18,870 bases of DNA, taken from UMGS946 sp048421225 (GTDB taxonomy: Bacteria; Bacillota; Clostridia; Christensenellales; CAG-138). Position 1 is the first letter of the stretch. The number at the start of each line of letters is the position of its first letter. The notes beneath the pieces are model-generated. The model did not search any database. It had not been told where the DNA came from and worked only from the letters and a program-made list of their open reading frames with translations. The DNA is taken from NCBI GenBank assembly GCA_048421225.1, contig DBFNRV010000101.1, positions 1 through 18,870 on the forward strand, read 5' to 3'. This document shows, piece after piece, positions 1-6,276 of the stretch. A program made the translations under genes and the position numbers.

Positions 1-2
1 TA

Positions 3-80
3 CATAGACAGGCGACCGACAGGGTGGTAATTACAAACCCAGAGCTCGTAGACCGATTTTCAGAGGTATTAGTTCATTAG
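3..80 (+). CDS. Possible C-terminal tail of an upstream gene (partial)
   Basis: One frame is open from the window edge to a TAG at 78-80 and would encode 25 residues ending in ...NPELVDRFSEVLVH. The codon choice (gac, gag, gtg, gta, ctc) resembles that of the confirmed genes here, while the other two frames stop within 31 bases. There is no start in the window, so this could only be the end of a gene lying mostly to the left. The peptide is too short to assign to a family. It could equally be chance, since 25 open codons are not significant alone. Confidence 0.3.
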   Translation, partial: HRQATDRVVITNPELVDRFSEVLVH

Positions 81-149
81 TTCCGCTGGTGGAGTATCGC
101 AGATATGAATTTGATCCATACCCTTATGGATAAAGAAAGGAGCGCTATT

Positions 150-599
150 ATGAACGGAAAGAAGAAGGTTATAATAATTATTGTCGCTGTGATAGCTGTC
201 GCTTTTGTCGGTCTGGTAATATCATCATATTTTTGGCCCGACACGTATCCAATATGGACTGAAATATCGTTTCAAGTAAAGGATAATGGAAGGGTTATTA
301 GGATAGCTAAGATACCTTTGCCGGAGAATTCAAAACATTTACGAGACGAACTAAACAAAGATTATATAGATTACTTCATTACTGATAAAAGCGCCAATGA
401 AGTAAAGCAGTTCTTTTCTGATTACACCTTAAAGCTTATCGAAGTAGTAAACGGATCAAATAATTATATCAAAAGCGCCTATTACGACCCTCAGCAGGGT
501 ATAGTAATAATTGACTATGAAGTTTTGGAGGGTAACGAAAACTGCCAGTTTTCGATTGTATATAACAAATATAGCTATGATTGGACAGTAGTTAATTAA
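150..599 (+). CDS. Small membrane-anchored protein of unknown function
   Basis: This gene encodes 149 residues. An ATG at 105 and another at 126 are in frame, but the ATG at 150 is preceded by AAAGGAG (136-142) at a spacing of 7, so I use it. The N-terminus is a short lysine-rich patch (residues 4-6) followed by a hydrophobic stretch of roughly 20 residues (about 7-26, rich in I, V and A). That is typical of a signal anchor or uncleaved signal peptide, with the remaining ~120 residues outside the membrane. The outer part is polar with alternating hydrophobic residues, and I see no catalytic motif or lipobox. It lies 69 bases after the possible upstream gene tail, so it may be the last gene of an operon. 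I do not recognise a family. Confidence 0.72.
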   Translation: MNGKKKVIIIIVAVIAVAFVGLVISSYFWPDTYPIWTEISFQVKDNGRVIRIAKIPLPENSKHLRDELNKDYIDYFITDKSANEVKQFFSDYTLKLIEVVNGSNNYIKSAYYDPQQGIVIIDYEVLEGNENCQFSIVYNKYSYDWTVVN

Positions 600-693
600 C
601 GCCAGGGATAGTTTAAAGTTAAAGCGGTTGCGGCAGCCATAAAACTTAACGTTTCTAGCTTAATAGGTTTCGTGTTATTTTAAGCGGAAATAC

Positions 694-722
694 AAAAAAA
701 CCGCAACGCTCTAAGCTTGCGG
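694..722 (-). terminator. Rho-independent terminator downstream of tRNA-Arg
   Basis: Read on the minus strand there is a 6-bp stem, CCGCAA (722-717) with TTGCGG (706-701), around a 10-base loop, followed directly by seven T (700-694). On the plus strand the stem is followed only by GTTT, so the hairpin mainly stops leftward transcription, i.e. from the tRNA gene. It lies 79 bases beyond the tRNA 3' end. Confidence 0.7.
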
Positions 723-800
723 GTTTATCATCTATAACAGAGGATAGCGAAAATTCCGTTAACAAATATGTAGCGAGGTGTGTTTGAAGCTAAATTGTTT

Positions 801-877
801 TGGCACGCCCGGCGCGATTCGAACGCGCGACCTTCCGCTTAGGAGGCGGACGCTCTATCCTGCTGAGCTACGGGCGC
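801..877 (-). tRNA. tRNA-Arg, anticodon CCU
   Basis: On the minus strand the sequence folds as a full cloverleaf. The acceptor stem is GCGCCCG with CGGGCGT (one G-T pair at the end), the D stem is GCTC/GAGC, the anticodon stem is TCCGC/GCGGA with the loop CTCCTAA (anticodon CCT, reading AGG), and the T stem is GCGCG/CGCGC with the loop TTCGAAT. Position 804 gives discriminator G, and CCA is encoded (801-803). The tRNA has its own terminator downstream and a consensus promoter about 245 bases upstream. AGG is a frequently used arginine codon in this window's genes, so this decoder is likely to matter. Confidence 0.97.
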
Positions 878-1121
878 ATATGAAGTATCGGAGTGGGTAC
901 CTCGACCCGGAAAAGCTAGCGCAGTAGGCTGCCTTAGTAGGCGATCGCTCTTTCTAGCAGGACTCAGGCCGACCATTTAAAAGGCGGACATATTTTACGA
1001 GGGATGTGGACATATAGCTTGATCAGGTGCCAGGATTGCCGCTGATTTCACATTTCACTGTAAGGAATATGTCCAGCGCATATAGTAGAATGTATTCAAA
1101 CTTCTACCAGAAGAACACGCG
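878..1121 (-). ncRNA. Possible structured leader or small RNA ahead of tRNA-Arg
   Basis: This stretch holds no convincing protein gene. It starts at the expected transcription start of a perfect minus-strand sigma-A promoter and runs into the tRNA. Read on the minus strand it contains three hairpins in order. The first is GTAGAA/TTCTAC with an 11-base loop. The second is a longer element closed by GGACATAT/ATATGTCC that encloses a second stem, ATCAG/CTGAT. The third is CCGCC with GGtCGG. The block GGACATAT recurs at a third place nearby. I looked for the signatures of 6S RNA, SRP RNA, RNase P RNA and tmRNA and did not find ones I could defend. It may be a long pre-tRNA leader, or a small RNA processed away from the tRNA. 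Confidence 0.3.
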
Positions 1122-1127
1122 AAATTA

Positions 1128-1156
1128 ATTATATGTTATGAAGGCTGTTTTGTCAA
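1128..1156 (-). promoter_or_regulatory. Perfect-consensus sigma-A promoter, reading toward tRNA-Arg
   Basis: On the minus strand TTGACA (1156-1151) is followed after exactly 17 bases by TATAAT (1133-1128). Both hexamers match the consensus at all six positions. The start would be near 1121, leaving about 244 bases before the mature tRNA at 877. Confidence 0.75.
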
Positions 1157-1246
1157 CGCTGATTATAAATCTATTTTAAATTTGGCTATGAGTTAAACAG
1201 AAGAGGAACAATGTCTGAACGCGGATGTTTTTGAATTAATTATATA

Positions 1247-1324
1247 TTACAATATTTTGGTTGACTATTGCAATGGGACACCGCATATGGTATAATCCAA
1301 AATGAAAACCACAATATATAGGGC
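1247..1324. promoter_or_regulatory. Three NrdR-box-like sites upstream of nrdD
   Basis: The known NrdR operator is a 16-bp palindrome whose core is CWATATATWG. Here the core at 1312-1321 (box 1309-1324) is a perfect match. The core at 1250-1259 (box 1247-1262) matches 9 of 10. A weaker box at 1278-1293 keeps ACAC, the central ATAT and GT, matching about 11 of 16. The three box starts are 31 bases apart each time, which is three helical turns, the arrangement expected for cooperative NrdR binding. The middle box overlaps the -10 element and the last covers the first transcribed bases, so binding should repress nrdD-nrdG. No nrdR gene is in the window. Confidence 0.6.
1268..1296 (+). promoter_or_regulatory. 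Sigma-A promoter of nrdD-nrdG (extended -10)
   Basis: TATAAT at 1291-1296 is a perfect -10 and is preceded by TGG, making it an extended -10. A weak -35, TTGCAA (1268-1273), sits 17 bases upstream. A closer -35 match, TTGACT at 1261, would need a 24-base spacer and is rejected. Transcription would start near 1303, which rules out the in-frame ATG at 1302 as the nrdD start. Confidence 0.65.
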
Positions 1325-1340
1325 AGAGGGGAATGATCTG

Positions 1341-3437
1341 ATGTTTACAACTATTCGCAAACGAAGTGGGGATATAGTTTCGTTTCAACCTGAGAAGATA
1401 ACGCGAGCAATATTCAAGGCGGCAAACGCTGTCGGCGGAAACGATTGGGATAAGGCTGAGGACCTGACACGCAAGGTGCTGGCATTGGCTGAGGAGCTTT
1501 ATCCTGACGGTCAAGTGGATGTGGAATCCATACAAGACCTTGTTGAAAAGGTGCTGATAGAAAATGGACATGCCAGAACATCCAAGGCGTATATTCTTTA
1601 CCGCGAAAAACGTCGTAGCGCAAGGGAGGCAAATGCGCTTATCGGGGCTACTATAGAGATGTTTTCCAACTACCTGGGGGATAATGACTGGCGGATAAAA
1701 GAGAACGCAAACGCACAAAAGTCCATAAACGGAATGAACAACTACATTAGGGAAACCTTTACAAAGCAGTATTGGCTTCATGAAATATATCCAGAGACTA
1801 TTAGAAACGCGCATCTTTCAGGAGATATGCATATACATGACCTTGGCCTTTTTGGGCCGTACTGCGCGGGCTGGGATTTAAAGCAGCTGCTGATCGACGG
1901 TTTTGGAGGCGTCCCGGGAAAGGTAGAGTCGGGCCCCGCCAAACATCTGCGCAGCTTTCTTGGACAGATAGTAAATTCTACTTTCACCACCCAGGGCGAG
2001 GCCGCCGGAGCCCAGGCATGGAGCAGCTTTGATACCTATTGCGCTCCCTTTATACGCTACGACAACCTTGATTACAGGACGGTAAAGCAGGCCTTGCAGG
2101 AGTTTATCTTTAACTTGAACGTACCTACTCGCGTAGGCTTTCAATGCCCGTTTTCAAACCTGACGTTTGATATTAAGCCTCCGCGCACACTTAAGGATCA
2201 GGCTGTAATAATCGGAGGCGTACCCCAGGACGCAACCTATGGGGAATTCCAGAAAGAAATGGATATGATAAATCTGGCGTTCTGCGAGGTCATGATGGAG
2301 GGGGACAAGAAGGGGAGGGTGTTTACCTTCCCGATTCCTACAATAAATGTGACAAAGGACTTTGATTGGGACAGCCCCGTTATAGACAGGTTTATGGAGA
2401 TAACCTGTAAGTATGGCATTCCGTATTTTTCAAACTATGTAAGCTCGGACCTGTCGCCCGAGGATGCTCTTTCAATGTGTTGCAGGCTTAGGCTTAACAC
2501 AGGCGAGCTTCGCAAGCGCGGAGGCGGTCTGTTTGGTTCCAACCCGCTCACAGGCTCCATTGGCGTTGTTACTCTCAATATGCCAAGGCTTGGTTACCTA
2601 TCCAAGGATGAGGCCGAGTTTAAATCGCGCCTTCTCAGGCTTATGGAGGTTGCGAAGGAGAGCTTGGAAATCAAACGCAAAACAATAGAGGAACAGACAG
2701 AAAAGGGGATGTACCCCTACTCGGCCCATTACCTCAAAAATGTAAAGGAGCGTACGGGCGATTACTGGTACAATCATTTTAATACGATAGGGCTTATTGG
2801 GATGAACGAAGCTTGCCTTAACTTTATGGGCAAGGATATTACAACAGAAGAAGGGAGGGGGTTTGCCCTGAGCATCCTTGATTTCATGAGGGACGCCATA
2901 TCAAGATTCCAGGATGAAACCGGACATGTTTACAACCTTGAGGCGACGCCTGCCGAGGGCACAAGCTACAGCCTCGCCCAGCTGGATAAAAAGAGGTATC
3001 CCAATATTATAACGGCAGGTAAGGACGCTCCCTATTACACGAATTCAACGCATCTTCCGGTCGGATTTACCGATGATATTTTTGAAACACTGGAGCTTCA
3101 GGAGGAGCTGCAGTGCAAGTATACCGGGGGAACCGTGCTGCACCTGTACCTTGGCGAGCAGATAAAGGATACGGACATAGCTAAGCGGCTGATTCGTAAG
3201 GCCTTTAGCAATTATAAGCTTCCATATCTATCCCTTACGCCGACATTTTCCGTGTGTCCGGATCATGGTTATATAAACGGCGAGTCGTACTCATGTCCCG
3301 ACTGCGGTATGGAAACCGAGGTATGGAGCCGTGTTGTAGGATATCTTAGGCCGGTTCAGAACTTCCACAAGGGCAAGCAGGAGGAGTATAACGAGCGCAT
3401 AAAGTATGTAATAAGGTCTGAGGAGCTAGGCGCGTGA
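1341..3437 (+). CDS. nrdD: Anaerobic (class III) ribonucleoside-triphosphate reductase
   Basis: This enzyme reduces ribonucleoside triphosphates to deoxyribonucleotides in the cytoplasm under anaerobic conditions, using a glycyl radical installed by NrdG. The 698 residues begin with an ATP-cone regulatory domain (about 1-90). The catalytic barrel contains the cysteine pair CC at 380-381. The C-terminal zinc site is C639-x2-H642 and C652-x2-C655, so His replaces one of the four Cys found in some relatives. The radical-bearing Gly is G667, in RVVGYL, 31 residues from the end as usual. The start is the ATG at 1341 behind AGAGGGG (1325-1331). The ATG at 1302 would coincide with the transcription start. 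The stop overlaps the nrdG start by four bases, so the two are translationally coupled. NrdR-type boxes cover the promoter. Confidence 0.97.
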   Translation: MFTTIRKRSGDIVSFQPEKITRAIFKAANAVGGNDWDKAEDLTRKVLALAEELYPDGQVDVESIQDLVEKVLIENGHARTSKAYILYREKRRSAREANALIGATIEMFSNYLGDNDWRIKENANAQKSINGMNNYIRETFTKQYWLHEIYPETIRNAHLSGDMHIHDLGLFGPYCAGWDLKQLLIDGFGGVPGKVESGPAKHLRSFLGQIVNSTFTTQGEAAGAQAWSSFDTYCAPFIRYDNLDYRTVKQALQEFIFNLNVPTRVGFQCPFSNLTFDIKPPRTLKDQAVIIGGVPQDATYGEFQKEMDMINLAFCEVMMEGDKKGRVFTFPIPTINVTKDFDWDSPVIDRFMEITCKYGIPYFSNYVSSDLSPEDALSMCCRLRLNTGELRKRGGGLFGSNPLTGSIGVVTLNMPRLGYLSKDEAEFKSRLLRLMEVAKESLEIKRKTIEEQTEKGMYPYSAHYLKNVKERTGDYWYNHFNTIGLIGMNEACLNFMGKDITTEEGRGFALSILDFMRDAISRFQDETGHVYNLEATPAEGTSYSLAQLDKKRYPNIITAGKDAPYYTNSTHLPVGFTDDIFETLELQEELQCKYTGGTVLHLYLGEQIKDTDIAKRLIRKAFSNYKLPYLSLTPTFSVCPDHGYINGESYSCPDCGMETEVWSRVVGYLRPVQNFHKGKQEEYNERIKYVIRSEELGA

Positions 3438-4126
3438 TATTTGGCGGCATTCAAAGGAGCAGCACAATAGATTTCCCGGGCCTTCTGAGCTGTGTATTAT
3501 TTACAAAGGGATGCGATTTCGATTGCTTTTACTGCCATAACCGCGGCCTGATTAAATGGGAGGGCGAGTCTATCGGTGAAAAGGATGTTTTAGATTTTCT
3601 GAAAAGGCGTCAGGGCTTGCTTGAGGGTGTTGTTATAAGCGGCGGCGAGCCGACAATCCAAAGCCGCCTGCCTGAGTTCCTGCGCCGTCTGCGACTGATG
3701 GAGTACCGGCTTAAGCTTGACACAAACGGCCAGCATCCTTCGGTGATTAAGGGGCTTATAGAGGCTTGCCTGCTTGACTATGTAGCGGTGGACGTAAAGG
3801 CTTTGCCTAATGATTATGAGAAAGTATGCGGTATTGAAAACGGTTTTGACAAAGTATTGGACACCATCGGCATATTGGAAGAGTTGGGGGTTGAATATGA
3901 GGCAAGGACGACGCTGTATCCCGGAATGACTTTTGAAATGCTTCAAGACCTTATGGGCGGGGTTCCTTATAAACCGCGCTGGAGGCTGAACTATTTCAAA
4001 ATGCCTGCTTCCTATAAACCTGAGGATGAAAAAAGGCTGCGCTGCATTAAAGCCCTGACAATAAAGGATATAGAACGCAATATAGACGCTCTAAGAAAAT
4101 TGCAGCCGCGAATTATATCCTCCTAA
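3434..4126 (+). CDS. nrdG: Anaerobic ribonucleotide reductase activating protein (radical SAM)
   Basis: The product is a radical S-adenosylmethionine enzyme that creates the glycyl radical on NrdD. It encodes 230 residues. The 4Fe-4S motif is C27-x3-C31-x2-C34, with an aromatic residue before the last Cys. The SAM-binding glycine motif SGGEPT follows near residue 75. It starts with GTG at 3434, overlapping the nrdD stop as GTGA, with GAGGAG (3420-3425) eight bases upstream. Length and N-terminus (GGIQRSSTIDFPG) match the clostridial and archaeal type of NrdG, which is longer than the ~155-residue enteric enzyme. Confidence 0.95.
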   Translation: MIFGGIQRSSTIDFPGLLSCVLFTKGCDFDCFYCHNRGLIKWEGESIGEKDVLDFLKRRQGLLEGVVISGGEPTIQSRLPEFLRRLRLMEYRLKLDTNGQHPSVIKGLIEACLLDYVAVDVKALPNDYEKVCGIENGFDKVLDTIGILEELGVEYEARTTLYPGMTFEMLQDLMGGVPYKPRWRLNYFKMPASYKPEDEKRLRCIKALTIKDIERNIDALRKLQPRIISS

Positions 4127-4167
4127 GAAATAGGCTGAGGCTGATTTGACAATTAGGTTACATGCAA

Positions 4168-4195
4168 GGCGGTTCTGGTTTAGAGCCGCCTTTAT
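4168..4195 (+). terminator. Probable terminator after nrdG
   Basis: A 9-bp stem, GGCGGTTCT with AGAGCCGCC (one G-T pair), closes a 5-base loop and is followed by TTTAT. The stem is strong, the T run short. It lies 41 bases after the nrdG stop. Confidence 0.6.
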
Positions 4196-4232
4196 CGTTG
4201 AATGTGCCAATACAATATATGATGCTTTATGC

Positions 4233-4261
4233 GTGACATATAGTTTTAAATCTGATATATT
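4233..4261 (+). promoter_or_regulatory. Sigma-A promoter (extended -10) in the nrdG-MATE gap
   Basis: GTGACA (4233-4238) and TATATT (4256-4261) are 17 bases apart, with TGA directly before the -10. Transcription would start near 4268. Between this promoter and the MATE gene at 4685 lies a small ORF and then a strong terminator (4551-4588), so the promoter either serves that ORF alone or drives an attenuated leader of the MATE gene. Confidence 0.5.
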
Positions 4262-4296
4262 AGGATGAAATGAGCTTTTGCAAGGAGAAATTGCAG

Positions 4297-4524
4297 ATGA
4301 AGCGTGAAGCGGGAGCAACAGCGCAATGTCGGATTAGCGTTACAGAACGGGCCAGGAAGCCAAGCGCTTGTGAGAGGGATATGCTATGCGTTCATCCCCG
4401 CAGCGCGGATTCGGACGCTGTAGCAGGCATAAGAAGAGTATACGCGCTCCTATTCCGGCCAGCTGGAACAGGCAACATAATAAACCGCTATAGATATAGG
4501 GCTTTTATCCTGTCATGCGCATGA
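4297..4524 (+). CDS. Possible small Arg/Cys-rich protein or leader ORF
   Basis: This 75-codon ORF starts 29 bases after a predicted transcription start, behind AAGGAG (4281-4286) at a spacing of about 10, and ends 26 bases before a strong terminator. An in-frame ATG at 4270 lies at the predicted transcription start and lacks a binding site. The peptide is rich in Arg, Ala and Cys (five Cys) and resembles no family I know. Its composition is unlike the confirmed genes here, so the frame may be a chance one inside a regulatory leader RNA. The agreement of promoter, binding site, ORF and terminator is the only argument for it. Confidence 0.3.
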   Translation: MKREAGATAQCRISVTERARKPSACERDMLCVHPRSADSDAVAGIRRVYALLFRPAGTGNIINRYRYRAFILSCA

Positions 4525-4550
4525 CATATATAATGAAACAAACTGTAACC

Positions 4551-4588
4551 TGGGGCCTGGCGCCGCATGTCGGGTCCCATTTTATGTT
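4551..4588 (+). terminator. Intrinsic terminator upstream of the first MATE gene
   Basis: An 11-bp stem (4551-4561 with 4569-4579, including three G-T pairs) closes the 7-base loop GCCGCAT and is followed by TTTTATGTTT. It lies 97 bases before the MATE start. It ends the small transcript begun near 4268, or acts as an attenuator for the exporter. Confidence 0.65.
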
Positions 4589-4684
4589 TAAGAGGCTGCT
4601 GCTTTTGCATAGAGCCCGCTTGCAAGAGGTAGTAATGCTATACATGGCGTAGAGCGAACTATTCAAGATTGGAGGAGACGCAAA

Positions 4685-6079
4685 ATGAAACTAAGAATGT
4701 TTGAGGATAAGAACTTCTGGAAGTCAATGCTTCGGCTGGCGTTGCCGATAGCTTTTCAGAACCTTCTGACCACATCGCTGTCCCTTGTGGATACGCTTAT
4801 GATAGGCCAGCTTGGGGATGTATCCATCGCCGCGGTCGGAATAGCGTCTCAGGTAGCGTTCTTTGTGAACATAGCGATGTTTGGAATAGCGTCGGGCGGG
4901 GCTGTATTTATAGCCCAGTACTGGGGCAGGGGCGACCACGACGGCATATCCCGCGCTTATGGCATGATGCTGATATGCAATATTCCAATAGCGCTGATAT
5001 TGAGCACAATAGTTTTTATGTTCCCAAGCAGTGTTATCGGACTCTTTTCAAACGACCAGGTTGCGATTGCCGAGGGGGCCAGATATATTAAAATCGCATG
5101 TCTCTCATACCTTGGCGTTGCGCTGAGCCAGACCTTCTCCATAGTTCTTAGGTCTACCGAGGAGGTAAAGCTTCCAGTAGTATCGGGAGCTGTAGCGGTT
5201 GCCATAAACGTAATACTTAACTATGTGCTGATATTCGGTAAGTTTGGATTCCCAGCCATGGGAGTTGAAGGGGCGGCGCTTGCTACAACGATATCAGGAT
5301 TGTTCTCCCCGATTCTCATGCTGGTTATCTCCATGTTTAAAAGGAATGTGCTGGTACCTCCGATAAAGAAGATGTTCAGTATATCAAAGGAGTTTGTAGT
5401 AGAATTTTTCCAGAGGGCTTCGCCTGTGCTTATAAACGAAACGCTCTGGGCTTTGGGGGTGATGGGCTACAATGCGGTGTTCGGGCGTATGGGCACGGGC
5501 AATTACTCGGCGCTTACCATATTCAGAACGGTGGAAAACATATCATTTGTGTTTTTCATTGGTATATGCAACGCATGCAACGTAATGATTGCAAAGCGCG
5601 TGGGAGCGGGCGAAATAGAGGAGGCAAAGCAATACTCTATGCGGTTTTTGCTGCTTGTTCCCGCGTTGGCCGTAGTGGTAGGCGCAATGGTTATTTTGTT
5701 GCGCAATCCAATACTCAGCATATTTAATATAGCTCCTGAGGTACACAGTACCGCGTCTATCCTGCTGTTGATTTACGGACTCGAGATGGGATTAAGAAAC
5801 ATACCGTATGTCAGCGTCGTAGGCATATTTAGAGCTGGCGGCGACACGAAGACGGGCATGAAATATGACTTGCTGTCGCTTTGGCTTTTGGCGCTGCCCA
5901 TTACAGCGGTGTGCGGGCTGATTTTGAATATGCCGTTTATCTGGGTCTACGTCATAATGCTCCTGTGCGAGGACCTATTAAAGAACGTGCTGTGCATAAG
6001 GCGCTATTTAAGCATGAAATGGATTCAGCCTGTAAAAAATGAGGGCGGCGGGGATATTACCGAAGCGAACGCTGTATAA
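4685..6079 (+). CDS. MATE family efflux transporter
   Basis: This is an inner-membrane exporter of the multidrug and toxic compound extrusion family, which expels drugs or metabolites in exchange for Na+ or H+. It encodes 464 residues with about twelve hydrophobic segments. The N-terminal half carries the family signatures LALPIAFQNL, DTLMIGQLGD and AQYWGRGD, and the second half repeats the pattern (RAGGDTKTG near residue 382). The ATG at 4685 follows GGAGGAG (4671-4677) at a spacing of 7. The substrate cannot be told from sequence. It differs clearly from the second MATE gene in this window, so they are not recent duplicates. Upstream lies a promoter-to-terminator unit that might control it by attenuation; no clear terminator follows it before the ftsH promoter. 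Confidence 0.93.
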   Translation: MKLRMFEDKNFWKSMLRLALPIAFQNLLTTSLSLVDTLMIGQLGDVSIAAVGIASQVAFFVNIAMFGIASGGAVFIAQYWGRGDHDGISRAYGMMLICNIPIALILSTIVFMFPSSVIGLFSNDQVAIAEGARYIKIACLSYLGVALSQTFSIVLRSTEEVKLPVVSGAVAVAINVILNYVLIFGKFGFPAMGVEGAALATTISGLFSPILMLVISMFKRNVLVPPIKKMFSISKEFVVEFFQRASPVLINETLWALGVMGYNAVFGRMGTGNYSALTIFRTVENISFVFFIGICNACNVMIAKRVGAGEIEEAKQYSMRFLLLVPALAVVVGAMVILLRNPILSIFNIAPEVHSTASILLLIYGLEMGLRNIPYVSVVGIFRAGGDTKTGMKYDLLSLWLLALPITAVCGLILNMPFIWVYVIMLLCEDLLKNVLCIRRYLSMKWIQPVKNEGGGDITEANAV

Positions 6080-6193
6080 TCCTATAATATGCCGCCTGGC
6101 TTTTATTCAGGCAACGCTCTGAGCTGTTTGATCGGCTACGGTCAAGTTCACATTTTTTTCACCTGAGCTTTATGAAAAAGACCGTAAACCCCT

Positions 6194-6222
6194 TTGAATA
6201 GCTTTGCCATTTATGGTAGTAT
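6194..6222 (+). promoter_or_regulatory. Sigma-A promoter of ftsH (extended -10)
   Basis: TTGAAT (6194-6199) and TAGTAT (6217-6222) are separated by 17 bases, and TGG directly precedes the -10. The start is expected near 6229, leaving a leader of about 48 bases to the TTG start codon. Confidence 0.6.
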
Positions 6223-6276
6223 CATAAGATAGTTGGAGAATTGTTTTGCACAATCCGCAACAATAGGAGGTTAAAC

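Noticed and set aside
881..912. Plus-strand sequence resembling a T-box motif (GAGTGGGTACC)
   Set aside because: It has an extra base relative to the conserved T-box, there is no stem I with a specifier loop, and the next plus-strand gene is nrdD, over 400 bases away with its own promoter.
1302..1340. Longer nrdD start at ATG 1302
   Set aside because: The predicted transcription start is near 1303, there is no binding site before 1302, and the segment contains an NrdR-type box; ATG 1341 has AGAGGGG and fits the ATP-cone start.
1236..1814. Minus-strand ORF of 192 codons opposite nrdD, and similar long minus-strand ORFs opposite ftsH, rarA and pepV
   Set aside because: They lie fully antisense to genes with clear catalytic motifs, have no binding sites, and their Cys/Leu/Pro-rich composition is typical of shadow frames.
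6085..6160. Possible terminator after the first MATE gene
   Set aside because: Only 5-bp stems (GCCTG/CAGGC; GATCG/CGGTC) are visible, and the run of seven T near 6155 is not next to a stable hairpin.
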